From NCBI GenBank assembly GCA_963931925.1, contig OZ007569.1:41048521-41112520 (forward strand): DNA of 64,000 bases. The letters run 5' to 3'. A model generated the notes under the pieces. The model saw only the letters and a program-made list of their open reading frames with translations. It was not told the origin of the DNA and ran no database searches. Shown piece by piece: positions 25,348-36,600 of this stretch (position 1 is its first letter; each line of letters opens with the position of its first letter). Made by a program: the position numbers and the translations under genes. This DNA is from Onchidella celtica. Its lineage: Eukaryota > Mollusca > Gastropoda > Systellommatophora > Onchidiidae.

Positions 25348-27245
25348 GGGCAGCATATTGTATGGTTAATAAATAATAGCCAGCCATGATTATAAGAGTT
25401 TAGAGCTCTCAGCCCCCCATGAGACAAAAATCAGGCTACGCCACTGGATTTAAGGGTAACGAAGACAAGTTGTAAGTAATGGATGCAGCGAGGAAAGTAA
25501 AGTCATTTTGGTTCACAAAGGTCTTAACAGTGGCAGCAAGGATTTTTTTTTTTTTTGTGTATTTGGTTGGTGATAGAATACAATGTTGGCTACAAGGAAA
25601 AGCTATTCTAGAGTAAGGTATGGTAGTACATGACCGACACTTAGGTACAGAACTCTCCGGATTCTGCACAATAGTAGAGGGACAGTATCGGCACTACCGC
25701 TGCGTTAAAATGGTCGTTATTTTAGGCCCAGCGTTTGGGACACAATGATTGAAAATTAATTTTATGCCTTTAGATATTACATACCACTGATGTGCGAAGT
25801 TTGATGACTACTGTCAAAATCACGAGTAACAAAGTTATTATTATTATTATTATTATCATTATTATGATTGGTCAATGTTTTCTTCTTGTCAAGAATTATG
25901 TATTTCACAACATATTTAATATTTGATCGTACACTGGTCCGCAGCCAATTTAGATAAAGAAAAAAGAATAGATGCGCAAGTTCTGAGACGCCAAGTGAAG
26001 ACCTTAAGTAAAGATGTCAAGAGTGGACGCCAAGTGAAGACCCAGACAAACTTTAAAGAAAACAAAAACCTCGGTTATTACGAACCTCAAAAGTGATCTT
26101 ATTAGTGCAGCAAACAGCGTTTATTCACAGCCCGGCCCCATACTCAGCTATTTTAGCTGCATTGTTTGAATTTCTAGCTACACTCAACACTGTGTTTGAT
26201 GGCGTTTGCAATAAATATTTTCTGCTTTAACGTCTCCTTTGTATGTAATTTGTGACGTTGGACAGTCCTTGACGAAAGTCATGTTTGAAATTTGTTTGAT
26301 ATGACTCAATTTTCAAAGTCCATAATCGTATTATATTTTCGCTTTAACAGGGTGGACTGTGCATCACAATAATTATGCTCTTGGCCTTCATACGAAATCT
26401 TTGTTTGGAAAGGTCCGGGTTTCTTATAAAATTAACAGATGACATTTGACAACTTTACGTTCTTTTTAATCTCGCATTTTTTTTTTTTTTTGTTTATTTT
26501 TTCCCAAGTCACTGACTTACTTAACGCTCCCAGGAAGGCAGCAAAATGGCATATGTGGGCGATAGCCACTGAATTAATTAAGGACTCGAAGATTTGTAGT
26601 TGAACTATGAGCTTGTGACTGTTTCCTAATTTCGGTTTGAGTATCAAAACGCATTGAACAGTGATTTTCGCTCACTGGCGATTCGTAGCCTTTTAATTTA
26701 AGAAGGTATTAAATACTGCCTTCCCCTTTAAAATATTGAAAATGGAAGGTGCCCAAGAATTTGAAAGAAAATACAGATGAAAATCTTATTGGCCTAGTTC
26801 ACTTTAGGTTACCACAGCAAGAAACATCATTTTTTCTCGAAAACAGGTTATGTACTGAGGACATTTGTTCTCCATCTTTATATTATAATGGAGTTAGAGG
26901 GTGAACATGTAGTTAGCAAAGGCTTTTTAACCGCCGAGCCTTAAATTCTGCAAAACATCACACCATGCATAGCCCTAGGGACACGTAAATGTGGAGGTGG
27001 GCATGTCTTAAAGGGTCTTGAAGTTAGCTGTACTTTTGACTACTTTCGTTGATTCTGAGCCACAACTGAGTTCAACAGAAGAAAGTGTTCCGACATTTTG
27101 AGCCCAGAAAAAAAAAAAGACGCATTTTCTTCGAGTAGAATTAAAAAAGTATGAGAGGAAATTTCGTTCCGCGCCTCATTTTACACTTTAGTGACCGAAA
27201 CCCAACTGTAAAAGTGACATTGGGGTATTAACCGTGTCATCGGGG
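25348..27245. other. Unassigned noncoding stretch
   Basis: No recognised gene. An (ATT)n run lies at 25836-25864, and a 17-bp direct duplication (GACGCCAAGTGAAGACC-like) at about 25987 and 26027. Confidence 0.5.
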
Positions 27246-27275
27246 CTACCCGTGTCACCGGGGCAAATCAACTAG
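27246..27275 (+). mobile_element. Possible Helitron 3' end
   Basis: ACCCGTGTCACCGGGG can fold (CCCG/CGGG) and is followed by CAAATCAA, CTAG and T. This is the Helitron 3' layout, but the stem is short and no matching 5' end or second copy was found. Confidence 0.25.
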
Positions 27276-27814
27276 TATTTCTGAACAAACAAGATGTTTT
27301 GAGCTGAAGTTTTATTTCATTTTTAGCAAGTCATTATATTGTTTCTCGGAAATGTTGAAAGTCTACTTGTCGGGAATTGCAAAAAGACCAATTGTTCTCT
27401 TTGTAGAGTTTGTAGTTTGCGAAATAAAGGAGACATTAACTGGTGCCGAGATGAAATTATTACTTGAGCGCTTTCTTTCCTGGAGACCATTCAGTTTTGG
27501 GGCATGGTAAGGAACATTTCTGAATTAGTAATGGTATTTTGATTGGCGTGTAGCACACGTGGCCAAGAAAATGTTCACAACATTTGCCGTTCCCATGACA
27601 ATACTTACTGTAGGCTTACGTGACTTCTTCATTTTTAGTGTTGCCATTAAAGGCCGTGTCCCGTCACTCTTCTGTTTCTAAGGTTCAGTTTTATAACGGT
27701 TTTATTTTACACATCGGGGGGAGTTTTGTTTTCCTGCTAAAATGCTGAAAAGATACTTAAGTTTCTTCGGTGCCTCCTTTTTGTTTCATTCTTTACCTCT
27801 CTCTAACTGGTCGT
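27276..27814. other. Unassigned noncoding stretch
   Basis: No recognised feature. Confidence 0.5.
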
Positions 27815-28225
27815 CTTTCCTTCCTTCCTTTCTTCCTTACTGCCTTTCTTCTTTTCTTTCTTCCATCCTTCCATCCCTTCCTTCCTCCTTCCCTTCTTCC
27901 CACCATTCCTTCCTTCCTCCTTCCTTCTTCCCACCATTCCTTCCTTCCTCCTTCCCTTCTTCCCACCATTCCTTCCTTCCTTCTCCCTTCCGCCCCTCCT
28001 TTCCTTTCTTCCTTTCTTTCCTTCCTTCCTTTCCCTCCTTCTTCCCTTCTTTCCATCCTTCCTTCCATCCTTTCTTCCTTCATCGCTTCCTTCCTTCTTT
28101 CCTACTTCCGTCTCTAGTTCCGTGATTCCCGCCTTTCTCCTTTTCCCCTTCCCCCCTTTCCACTCTTCCTTCTTCCTTGTTTCCTCTCCCCACTCTTCCT
28201 TTTCTGCCTTCCTTCCTTCTCACGG
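27815..28225. repeat. Polypyrimidine CTTC-rich array
   Basis: CTTC/CCTT repeats containing a short higher-order unit (CTTCCCACCATTCCTTCC) present three times at about 27893-27977. The strand is nearly pure pyrimidine for about 400 bp, so it could form triplex DNA. Confidence 0.93.
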
Positions 28226-28345
28226 GATGACGTTTTCCGGCATCATTTTTGTGTTTCCTGGTCTTATTTTATTTTCCCACTGAGCTTATTTCTCTGTTGA
28301 TCTGATTGCCTTTTTGAGTGGGCTGGTCGGTTAGTTTGAGTGACT

Positions 28346-28803
<458 letters not shown>

Positions 28804-29429
28804 TCGTTTTCTTACTCCGTCAAAGGCCAATAGCATCGTTCATTCCCCCCCTCCCCCTCCCTCGCAACTTTTAGTCCTTCTCTACACCATATTCTTTCTT
28901 CTCCGACTCTTCTGCCTTCTCTGTTCACTCCCACTTACATACTTCAGATGTATGATGTATGTATTTGTGGCCTCGATCAACTTTATGTAGCCACGCGACA
29001 TTTATGATCCACTAATTTATGGACACTCGAAGCCAACATCGCGGTTCCCCAGGGATACCTGTTGGCCAATTCCGCCTGTATTTTGCATTCTGACAATAAC
29101 CAACATTTCATCCCAAGCGTCAGGTGAACAACGTGTACTGCGTAACGTTAATGGGCCTATTCGGCACTTCCTAATCCGCACCGTCTTATCGGCGCTTATC
29201 CGCACTTTTAAGTGACATCTGTCCTGATGTTATGTTATAGGAGACAATCATGTGGTTAGTGTGGACTGGCTGCAGTACGCAGTTCTTGTTTTTTTTGTGT
29301 GTTATGTTTGGTTCTTGAAATATTTCTATCTGCTTCCAAGTTGTTTCAGTGTCACTGCGCATCTCTAGTACTTTTAACCTATTTTTGTTTCGGGAACTCT
29401 GAAAGAAAAAAAATGATAATAATATAATG
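28804..29429. other. Unassigned noncoding stretch
   Basis: No recognised feature. Confidence 0.5.
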
Positions 29430-29500
29430 TCCGGCGCAGTGGTCCAGAGATTATTAAAGCTCTAGACTCGATCGCGAAAGGTCACAAGTTCGTAGATGAC
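29430..29500 (+). repeat. Degenerate tRNA-like (SINE head) sequence
   Basis: An A-box-like TGGTCCAGAGA (29440-29450) and a weak B-box-like AAGTTCGTAGA (29486-29496) are 35 nt apart, the spacing of a tRNA. The body does not match the other SINE family in this window. Confidence 0.35.
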
Positions 29501-29675
29501 AGTGTATTTGCTATGTTCCGTAACTTTCAGAATAACTTCTGGATACGGGCAGTAAAGACATGAAATAGTAATTAAACTATCCATTCGCGGTACGTATCCC
29601 GAAAGTTCTAATGGATCGCAAATGATCTAATTTTGAGTGAGCGCAATCACCAACAATTAATGTTTTATATTAGAA

Positions 29676-29929
29676 CTAGATGAAGTTCCCGGCATTATCC
29701 GGGATAAACCTGTGAACCCATCTCTCTCTTTTTTTGGTCTAGAAAGCCTCCCATAATTTTTCTAGTCTTACTACAGATTTCATGCACACCAGAGCGCACT
29801 CATTTCTGGTAGGGAAATTGCCCGCACCGAACTGAACACGTATTAATACATCGTTTCCGGTGCAGTGAGCTTACTACTGGGAGCCAAAACAAAAATCATT
29901 GTATTTTACTTTTTTGCGACTTTTAATTT
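29676..29929 (-). mobile_element. Helitron 3' end, same family architecture
   Basis: On the minus strand the end reads TTTATCCCGG, 6-nt loop, CCGGG, AACTTCAT, CTAG, then T at the host side. The layout is the same as in the three Helitrons above, including the TTTATCCCGG block. The 5' end was not found. The element may extend to higher coordinates and include dispersed repeat A at 29930-30110. The upper limit given is arbitrary. Confidence 0.6.
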
Positions 29930-30110
29930 TAAAATATCTGAAACTTGAATCAACGTAATAGGTCGATACAAAAGCGACTGGGCTGATTCGTTGACACTTA
30001 GGAAAATTAGCTTTATAATTTTTGAAACTGTCACTTAAGCTGTAGCGACGAGCAAAAAAAGGGCATACATTGCACCACAATGAATTACTCCCCCCACTAT
30101 TTTTTTTTAT
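29930..30110 (-). repeat. Dispersed repeat A, copy 2
   Basis: The reverse complement matches 1231-1400 (TTTTTTTGCTC, CAGTTTCAAAAA and TTCAAGTTTCA-like blocks). It lies between a Helitron 3' end and the 3' LTR. Confidence 0.6.
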
Positions 30111-30335
30111 AATAAGAAGATAATAAGATGCAGACAGCTTCGCACCGCGCGGTACCGTTTTGAAACTAAAGTGAACTTCTCCGTCTCTTTTTTTTTTCTT
30201 GTTGTTGTTTTTTTGCATAATCAAAAAGGCAAGTACATAAATGGGTTGTTCCACGCGAAATCATAAAAGTTGCATTTTTTTCTTTTTTTAACCACAGAAG
30301 ATTTCTGTTAATTGAAAAAAAAGATCTTCTATGAC

Positions 30336-31488
30336 TGTCACAAATCCCAGACTGGGAGATGTAATAGTTTATGACAGGACGACAATCACGAACAAACAAG
30401 TTTAACACTTAACAAAACAACCCATCAGACTCACACATTTATTAAACATAATTATACATATAATAGCGCAATTACATACATTATATTATTGAAATGACTG
30501 CCGTACAACGGCCTTATTCTCACACACACTCTCCCTCGGATCCACAATCCGGTAGTTACTCCTAAAGGCACTTCGGCCTCAGCCTCTCCCTCAGGGTCTT
30601 AATAGCACATTAATAATTTACTGGCACCGCAGTCTCTCAATATCACCTTCCTATTGTCATACACCTTAGCACTCCCCTAGCACCTCAGCAGGGCAATAAC
30701 ACATTATTATTTCCATAGCCATCAACATGGCAACAACATAATATCAGTTCACTAGCCTATCAACATGGCAACAATATAGTATCTCATTCACTCTCATATC
30801 TACGTCCCTGTCCGTGGCCTGACTGCCACGACTTTATGTGCCTCTACTGTCCTGCACTGACAGCCTCACTTCTGGCCTATGTGTGGCCTCCGGCCCTATG
30901 CTGGCCTATCCCCTGTGCTCATCGAGGTGGCTCTTCGGCCCGTCCCCGACACCTACAAGAATAATATTACATTGGTATAATACCCTACCATTTCTATTCA
31001 CTCCACCTCTCCTTACAACCCATGAAACGTACACACACTAGTTCACCTTTCACTCACCACACATCTTACGGTAACACACTTCCATCGGAGTACACACTAC
31101 TCACTCGCGCTACAAATCCATGACTCACTTTCATCTATCGCTCATGGCGCACATTGCTATATCCAATATCAAGGACTTCCACATTCCTCACATATACTTA
31201 TTTACATCATGGTAATAGACGAATATAATATAATACATCAGTCATAATAATCAATCAACGTTCTACATACCAGTCATTACTGGAAAGACTCTCACTAGTC
31301 TTCTCGACTGCTTCCCTTTATGTCCGCCCGATGGGCTCTTATTCACAGGTCCGATCCGTAGGACCTTCTAACTTGCAGTGATAGTAATCCAGCGCTTTCG
31401 CCTCATTCAGACTTCCACACCACTCATACACGCACGCTTTTCCCACTTGTCTGCATGAGTTATTTTTACTCTTCCCCTTTCACGGACA
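30336..31488 (-). mobile_element. 3' LTR of the Gmr1-like Ty3/gypsy element
   Basis: On the minus strand it ends GGGATTTGTGACA at 30336 and matches the solo LTRs at 12072-13264 and 15525-16445. The match starts at CGTGAAAGGGGAAGAG (about 31484). The first roughly 80 bp of the solo LTRs have no counterpart here. The start is set at a TGTC (31488) that follows a purine-rich tract. An alternative start is TGTCACG at 31552, inside the last codons of the polyprotein gene, but no polypurine tract precedes it. It contains the roughly 313-bp block missing in the 15.5-kb copy. The bases beyond the outer end are ATGAC; a matching duplication cannot be tested because no 5' LTR was found. Confidence 0.85.
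30438..30443 (-). promoter_or_regulatory. LTR polyadenylation signal AATAAA
   Basis: AATAAA on the minus strand about 102 bp before the LTR end, as in the two solo LTRs. Confidence 0.6.
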
Positions 31489-31490
31489 AG

Positions 31491-31504
31491 CACTATCCAA
31501 CCCC
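31491..31504 (-). promoter_or_regulatory. Candidate polypurine tract
   Basis: GGGGTTGGATAGTG on the minus strand lies between the gene stop and the LTR. It is in the place where plus-strand DNA priming occurs in LTR retrotransposons. It is only partly purine, so this is tentative. Confidence 0.4.
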
Positions 31505-31535
31505 AATACAAGACACAACACTCTTTAATAGGAAA

Positions 31536-34500
31536 TTAAATGAGACGTGACAAAATATCAGCTTGGGAATTGTCACCGCCAGGGATAGCCCGGATAACAA
31601 ACCGGTATTCCTGGAGTGCAAGACTCCACCTCGTTAATCGAGCATTTTTAGCCCTGTTAGTCTTTAAGAATAACAACGGATGATGGTCCGTTTCAATTAT
31701 AAATTCAGACATGAGAAGATATCGCGAAAATGCGTTTACAGCAAAAATGATAGCGAGGCACTCTCGCTCGATAATTGCATAGCGGCATTCCCTATCTAGC
31801 AACTTGCGGCTGGCGTATAGACATGGCCGCAAGGTATCGTCTCGTTCCTGTAATAACACAGCTCCCAATCCCTTGTCCGACGCATCTGTGCGGACAATAA
31901 ATATTTGGTTTATATCTGGCAGTATGAGAATGGGGGAAGTGGAAAACAATTGTTGAACGGTACGAAGTGTATCAGCACATTCGGTTGTCCATTTCACTTT
32001 ATTAGGAAAATTCTTTCTTGTGAGGTCCGACAACGGAGCTGTAAGCGAAGAAAAATTTGGAATGAATTTCCTATAATAGTTAAGAAAGCCCAATAAACTA
32101 CGAACTTCTTTCTTAGTTCGAGGAGGTTGGAGCTTTAAGATGGTAGTTATCTTCTTGTCATCAGGAGTCTGAACGCCGTGGGCAATTGTATGGCCCAGAA
32201 AATTAATTTCATTATATCCTAAAAACACCTTACTGGGTTTCGCCGTAAGGCCAGCTCGACGAAGAGCAATAAAAACTTGTCGTAGGGCTGCGATGTGGCC
32301 CGACCAATCGGTTTCATAAATACAAATGTCGTCAAAATACGACAATACGGAATTCATACCCTGGAGCAATATTGTCATCATACGGGCGAAAGTAGCAGGG
32401 GCTGTAACTAACCCGAAAGGCATATAGCGCCACTGCATAAGACCCAACGGAGTCTGAAAAGCGGTATATTGCTTGCTATTCTCATCAAGCGGAATTTGCC
32501 AATAGCCTTTGGAAAGATCAATTTTAGAAAAAATCGTTGCTCTCGCTAACTGAGCAAAAAGATTCTCCTGGTTGGGAATCGGTTCCGCGTCATATATCGT
32601 AACCTCATTAAGTTTACGATAGTCAATACAAAAACGCACGGTATCATCTTTTTTTTTCACTAAGACGATGGGTGAGTTATATGGGCTCGTCGATCGCTCT
32701 ATCACTCCCAGGTGAAACATGTTACGTACCTCGGTTATTATAGTCTCCTGTGCGTGCAGCGGACGCGGGTATGGTTTAACAAAGACGGGTATATCCGTCT
32801 TTAATCTTATAACATGCTGTACTAAAGAAGTATTACCTGGTAGATCAGTAAAGACCGTAGTAAACTCGTTAAGCAAATCTCTTATATCTTGTCTTTGCGA
32901 TTCAGATAAATCTGGGTTTATATTTACATCCGAAGTGTTTTCAGAAGATCGAAGTGCGGGGATTGAATTCTCTATCTTAATAGGATCATCATCGTCAACT
33001 GAAACTAAGGCCGCATTGGCCTGAGCAACCACATTTCGGCGATTATTCTGTCGATTATCATCATCCGACAGGTACTGCTTTAACATATTTATATGGAAGA
33101 CTTTGTCCTGTCCCCGAATCTTGATAAGATAATTTACTCGAGAAAGTCTCTTTAGGACTTTAAAAGGTCCCTTCCATGTAAGAAGGAGTTTATTTTTCGT
33201 CTCCGGAAGGAGAACAAGAGTTTGGTCTCCGACGGCCAAGGTTCGCAATCGGCTACCTTGATCACGATATAGTTTATAAAGACTAGCATGCGCAACTGCA
33301 GATTTTTGTGCGAGCTGACATGCGTTAAAAATTCGATGGCGCAAGTCTACAACGTATTGATATGCAGACCGCGTATCATTGTCGTCGGTGTCTGATCCGG
33401 CGAATAAATCATGGAGTATGGCCATTGGACCACGCGGCTTACGACCATACAATAATTCGAAGGGGGAAAAACCCGTTGATGCGTTCGGCAGTTCTCGGTA
33501 CGCAAAAAGAATAGCGGGGAGTTGTCGATCCCAATCACTCGGCTTGTCGGCGGAAACTCGTGCAAGCATAGCTTTCATGGTAGCATTCCACCGTTCACAG
33601 CAGCCATTAGACTGTGGATGGTATGGAGATGTCAATCTTTGTTTAATCCCGACCAATTCCAAGACTTTCTTAAAAAGCTCAGAGGTAAACTGTGGACCTC
33701 TGTCCGATAAAATTTCAACCGGAAACCCAAGACGCGAAAAAATAGTAATAAGGGCCTCAGCGACATGATCAGCTGAAATGTCTTTTAGCGGAATGGCCTC
33801 TGGCCAACGGGTTGCGTAGTCAATGACAGAAAGTATAAAACGATGTCCTCTGCCTGACTTGTGTAGGGGACCAACTATATCTACGGCAACGCGCTCAAAT
33901 GGTCTGGAGACCATAGGCATCTCCTGCAGGGGAGCCCGCGATGCTCTTCCTTTAGGAGTACGTTTCTGACATACGTCACATGTTGATACGAACCGGTTTA
34001 CATCTGCGTAAATACTGGGCCAAAAAAATTGCGATAGTATTCGAGACTTAGTTCTGGCCTTTCCCTGGTGACCCGCCAAGGAAGTGTCATGCGCGAGACG
34101 AATAATGTCGCGACGAAAAGATCTCGGTACTACAAGTTGCATAACGGTCTCTCGCTTACTCCGAAAATTACGATATAATAAGTCATCTTTAATAAGAAAC
34201 TTAGAGGTATCCGGTGCGGTAGGATCAACCTTAGCAAACAAATGTTTCAATGTGGGATCTGAATGTTGCTCATCATGAAATGCACTAGACGTTATGTTCA
34301 CTTCAATAGTAGGATTACTCAATGGACTGTCTCCTCGTCGACTCGATTGTAGGCGTGTTGTCGCACAAGCAACACTCTCATCCTCAGTCCAAATTTCCAA
34401 GTTACCGATAGGAAACTTATTTACTTGAGGTACATTCCCTATGATTATATCAGCGACTGGATTAGGCAGCACACATGCAGTAACAATACCTGTGAGAAAA

Positions 34501-35984
34501 GGTGTATCAATATAAACTTCTGCAAGACGGAATCGCTCTACAGATCCGCCAAAAGTAATACAAGTTACATCCTTGTCCAAAAATTGTGTTGGACGGACTA
34601 GTGACTGTCGAACGCCGATAGTCGTGCATCCGGAGTCACGTAGAACAGAAGCGCGAATAGCGTTCACGCGGCCCTGGTAAAATGTTAATTCACCCAGTTC
34701 ATGTAGGGCGGACATGACTGGAATAGTCTTTGATTGCGATGAAGATTTATTAGTATAACCAACATCTGTATAGGGTGTAGATTGTACAGAGCAGGCATTT
34801 GCCGATTCCATTTTCACGTTACAAAATCTCTGTATGTGGCCTACCCTATTACACCTAAAACACATAGTACGATTAGGATCGTTTACACGATAGGGAAGAC
34901 TCTGCGGCCTATTATAATCATGATTATTATCAAAATGCACTCGTCGCGGCGGTCCCTGAGGCCGGTTATATTGTTGGCCTGGATAGTTGCCACGATAATA
35001 TGGGCGAGGCTCGTAAAAAGAATAACTCTGGTATCCTCGACGCGGGGATACATTACCTCGATTCGGAAAATCTCTCTGTCTAAAAAAAGGCGGCTCTGAT
35101 TGAGAGCGCGGATTTGGGGCCTGACGACGAGTCGGCCTTGAACGATCGTGTCCGGTTGGCGCTCCTTTGCTCACGTTGGCATAACACGGTGCTGTAGTTG
35201 AAGGCTTTGCTAAAGGACGATTTGGGTGGGCGGACGCGTAACGTTCCGCGCACGATGTGATTTCTTCAGAGGATGTCGGTGCCCTCTCTTTAAGGTGGGC
35301 AACTAAATCGGAATGACATGCCGTATAGATTTGGTCCTTCAAGACCAAATCATAAAGTTGAAGATAATTTCCGGTAGTCACGTTCGCGAGCTCGATCCAG
35401 CGATCTAAGTAATGTTTCAGCCGATTCACATAAGTTGAGAAATTTTCAGATGGCTCAGGTTTACATGAGCGAAATCTTTGATGAAAGCCATCCTCGGTAT
35501 GCTGGAATCGCTTAAGCAGTGCTGTTTTAAGCTTGTCATAGTCGTTGGCATCCTCTACTTTGAGGCTATGAAATACTTCTAAAGCCTTACCTGTTAATAA
35601 ATTAGACAGGCATGAACTGTACATCGCCTGCTGCCATCCGACGCATTTAGCGTGTAGCTCGAACCGATGTAAATATGCGTCGATCCGGTCGAGTTTTTCA
35701 TTAAATGTCGGCAGTTTTGGTTTCTTAGCATAAGTATTGCTGGCAGTAGTAGGGCCCACAAGCGATTGTTGCTCTAACTTTTTCATTGCGAGTTCATGCT
35801 CTCTTTTTTCTCTCTCTACAGCCTCTTTTTCTCTTTCTCTTTCTTCTTTTTCTCTTTCTCTTGCTGCTAGCCGATCCTCACGATCTCGGTCTTGCTGTAC
35901 TTGTCGTTCGCACCACGAGGCGCGTTCTTCTTCTGGTATACCCAGAGCTTTGGCAGATTCAATGTATTTAAGAAACTCAGCCAT
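31536..35984 (-). CDS. Gag-Pol polyprotein of a Gmr1-like Ty3/gypsy retrotransposon
   Basis: One open frame of 1482 residues. The ATG (complement of 35982-35984) has an in-frame stop nine bases upstream. Domains seen in order: a charged Arg/Glu/Lys helix-like stretch (about 30-72); gag region (about 90-250); Arg/Tyr/Pro-rich linker (275-365); zinc knuckle C375-C378-H383-C388; aspartic protease with DSG at 450-452 and ADIIIG at 511-516; integrase zinc site H632, H639, C669, C672; integrase core D702, D761, E797 with 35 residues between the last two; a GPF module (WKGPF, 937-941); reverse transcriptase with D1156 and YFDD at 1216-1219; RNase H with D1367, E1408 and D1433, ending in LSRLI. All catalytic residues I looked for are present, and there are no stops or frameshifts. 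It would make virus-like particles, copy its RNA to DNA and insert the DNA with a 5-bp duplication. Integrase before reverse transcriptase is unlike normal gypsy elements and is the order of the Gmr1 group. Gag and pol are fused without a frameshift. The Met start is the first in this frame. Confidence 0.97.
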   Translation of the reverse strand: MAEFLKYIESAKALGIPEEERASWCERQVQQDRDREDRLAAREREKEEREREKEAVEREKREHELAMKKLEQQSLVGPTTASNTYAKKPKLPTFNEKLDRIDAYLHRFELHAKCVGWQQAMYSSCLSNLLTGKALEVFHSLKVEDANDYDKLKTALLKRFQHTEDGFHQRFRSCKPEPSENFSTYVNRLKHYLDRWIELANVTTGNYLQLYDLVLKDQIYTACHSDLVAHLKERAPTSSEEITSCAERYASAHPNRPLAKPSTTAPCYANVSKGAPTGHDRSRPTRRQAPNPRSQSEPPFFRQRDFPNRGNVSPRRGYQSYSFYEPRPYYRGNYPGQQYNRPQGPPRRVHFDNNHDYNRPQSLPYRVNDPNRTMCFRCNRVGHIQRFCNVKMESANACSVQSTPYTDVGYTNKSSSQSKTIPVMSALHELGELTFYQGRVNAIRASVLRDSGCTTIGVRQSLVRPTQFLDKDVTCITFGGSVERFRLAEVYIDTPFLTGIVTACVLPNPVADIIIGNVPQVNKFPIGNLEIWTEDESVACATTRLQSSRRGDSPLSNPTIEVNITSSAFHDEQHSDPTLKHLFAKVDPTAPDTSKFLIKDDLLYRNFRSKRETVMQLVVPRSFRRDIIRLAHDTSLAGHQGKARTKSRILSQFFWPSIYADVNRFVSTCDVCQKRTPKGRASRAPLQEMPMVSRPFERVAVDIVGPLHKSGRGHRFILSVIDYATRWPEAIPLKDISADHVAEALITIFSRLGFPVEILSDRGPQFTSELFKKVLELVGIKQRLTSPYHPQSNGCCERWNATMKAMLARVSADKPSDWDRQLPAILFAYRELPNASTGFSPFELLYGRKPRGPMAILHDLFAGSDTDDNDTRSAYQYVVDLRHRIFNACQLAQKSAVAHASLYKLYRDQGSRLRTLAVGDQTLVLLPETKNKLLLTWKGPFKVLKRLSRVNYLIKIRGQDKVFHINMLKQYLSDDDNRQNNRRNVVAQANAALVSVDDDDPIKIENSIPALRSSENTSDVNINPDLSESQRQDIRDLLNEFTTVFTDLPGNTSLVQHVIRLKTDIPVFVKPYPRPLHAQETIITEVRNMFHLGVIERSTSPYNSPIVLVKKKDDTVRFCIDYRKLNEVTIYDAEPIPNQENLFAQLARATIFSKIDLSKGYWQIPLDENSKQYTAFQTPLGLMQWRYMPFGLVTAPATFARMMTILLQGMNSVLSYFDDICIYETDWSGHIAALRQVFIALRRAGLTAKPSKVFLGYNEINFLGHTIAHGVQTPDDKKITTILKLQPPRTKKEVRSLLGFLNYYRKFIPNFSSLTAPLSDLTRKNFPNKVKWTTECADTLRTVQQLFSTSPILILPDINQIFIVRTDASDKGLGAVLLQERDDTLRPCLYASRKLLDRECRYAIIERECLAIIFAVNAFSRYLLMSEFIIETDHHPLLFLKTNRAKNARLTRWSLALQEYRFVIRAIPGGDNSQADILSRLI

Positions 35985-36600
35985 GATATGTTAAAGTCTG
36001 TAAATAGTAAGTATTTACCTACTATTAAGGTATATCGCGGTATTAATTATATTATATGAACAGTTATTGTCTGTTAATATTAATTCAGTGTCTTACGTTA
36101 GCACTGCTTCGCGAAAAAAAACGTTCTATCTCTCTCTGTAAATTACAGGCAGTATCACTTAAACTGCAAAAACTTTATCTCTCTCTCTCTCTGAATATGA
36201 ATTCTAGTAAGGCAGTGCCGTCTATCCGTTGCTCCCACTGCAATAAAATATATATATCGCCTTTACTGCGATAAATTAATGTCTAGAGTGATCACTCTCA
36301 AAATTTATGTCTCTCTCAACGCGACGAACCAGTGTCCTCTGTTATCACTGTGAAAAATGAATCGCTCTCTCAATGCGATGAATCAAAAATATATCTCTCT
36401 CTCAACACGACAAATTTGAAATATCTCTCTCTTCTCAAAACGCGGACACGCAGTGTCTTCTGCAAAATTATTCTCTCTATCTTCAACGTGAAATTATCAC
36501 GTGATCAAAAATTTATTATATCTCTCTCTCTCATATGTCAATACCAGATTACAAATCAACGTGGTTTTAGCACGTGAAACACCTCAGGCATATATTGTAA
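35985..36600 (-). repeat. Presumed element leader with degenerate CTCTCTC-linked repeats
   Basis: Upstream of the polyprotein start. Five or more degenerate copies of a motif (CTCTCTCAACGCGACGAA and variants, about 36309-36490 on the plus strand) alternate with ATCACT-like words. It is probably the untranslated leader of the retrotransposon. No primer-binding site could be assigned. Confidence 0.45.

Noticed and set aside
31905..35994. Plus-strand open frames opposite the gag-pol gene
   Set aside because: Shadows of the minus-strand polyprotein with no domains of their own.
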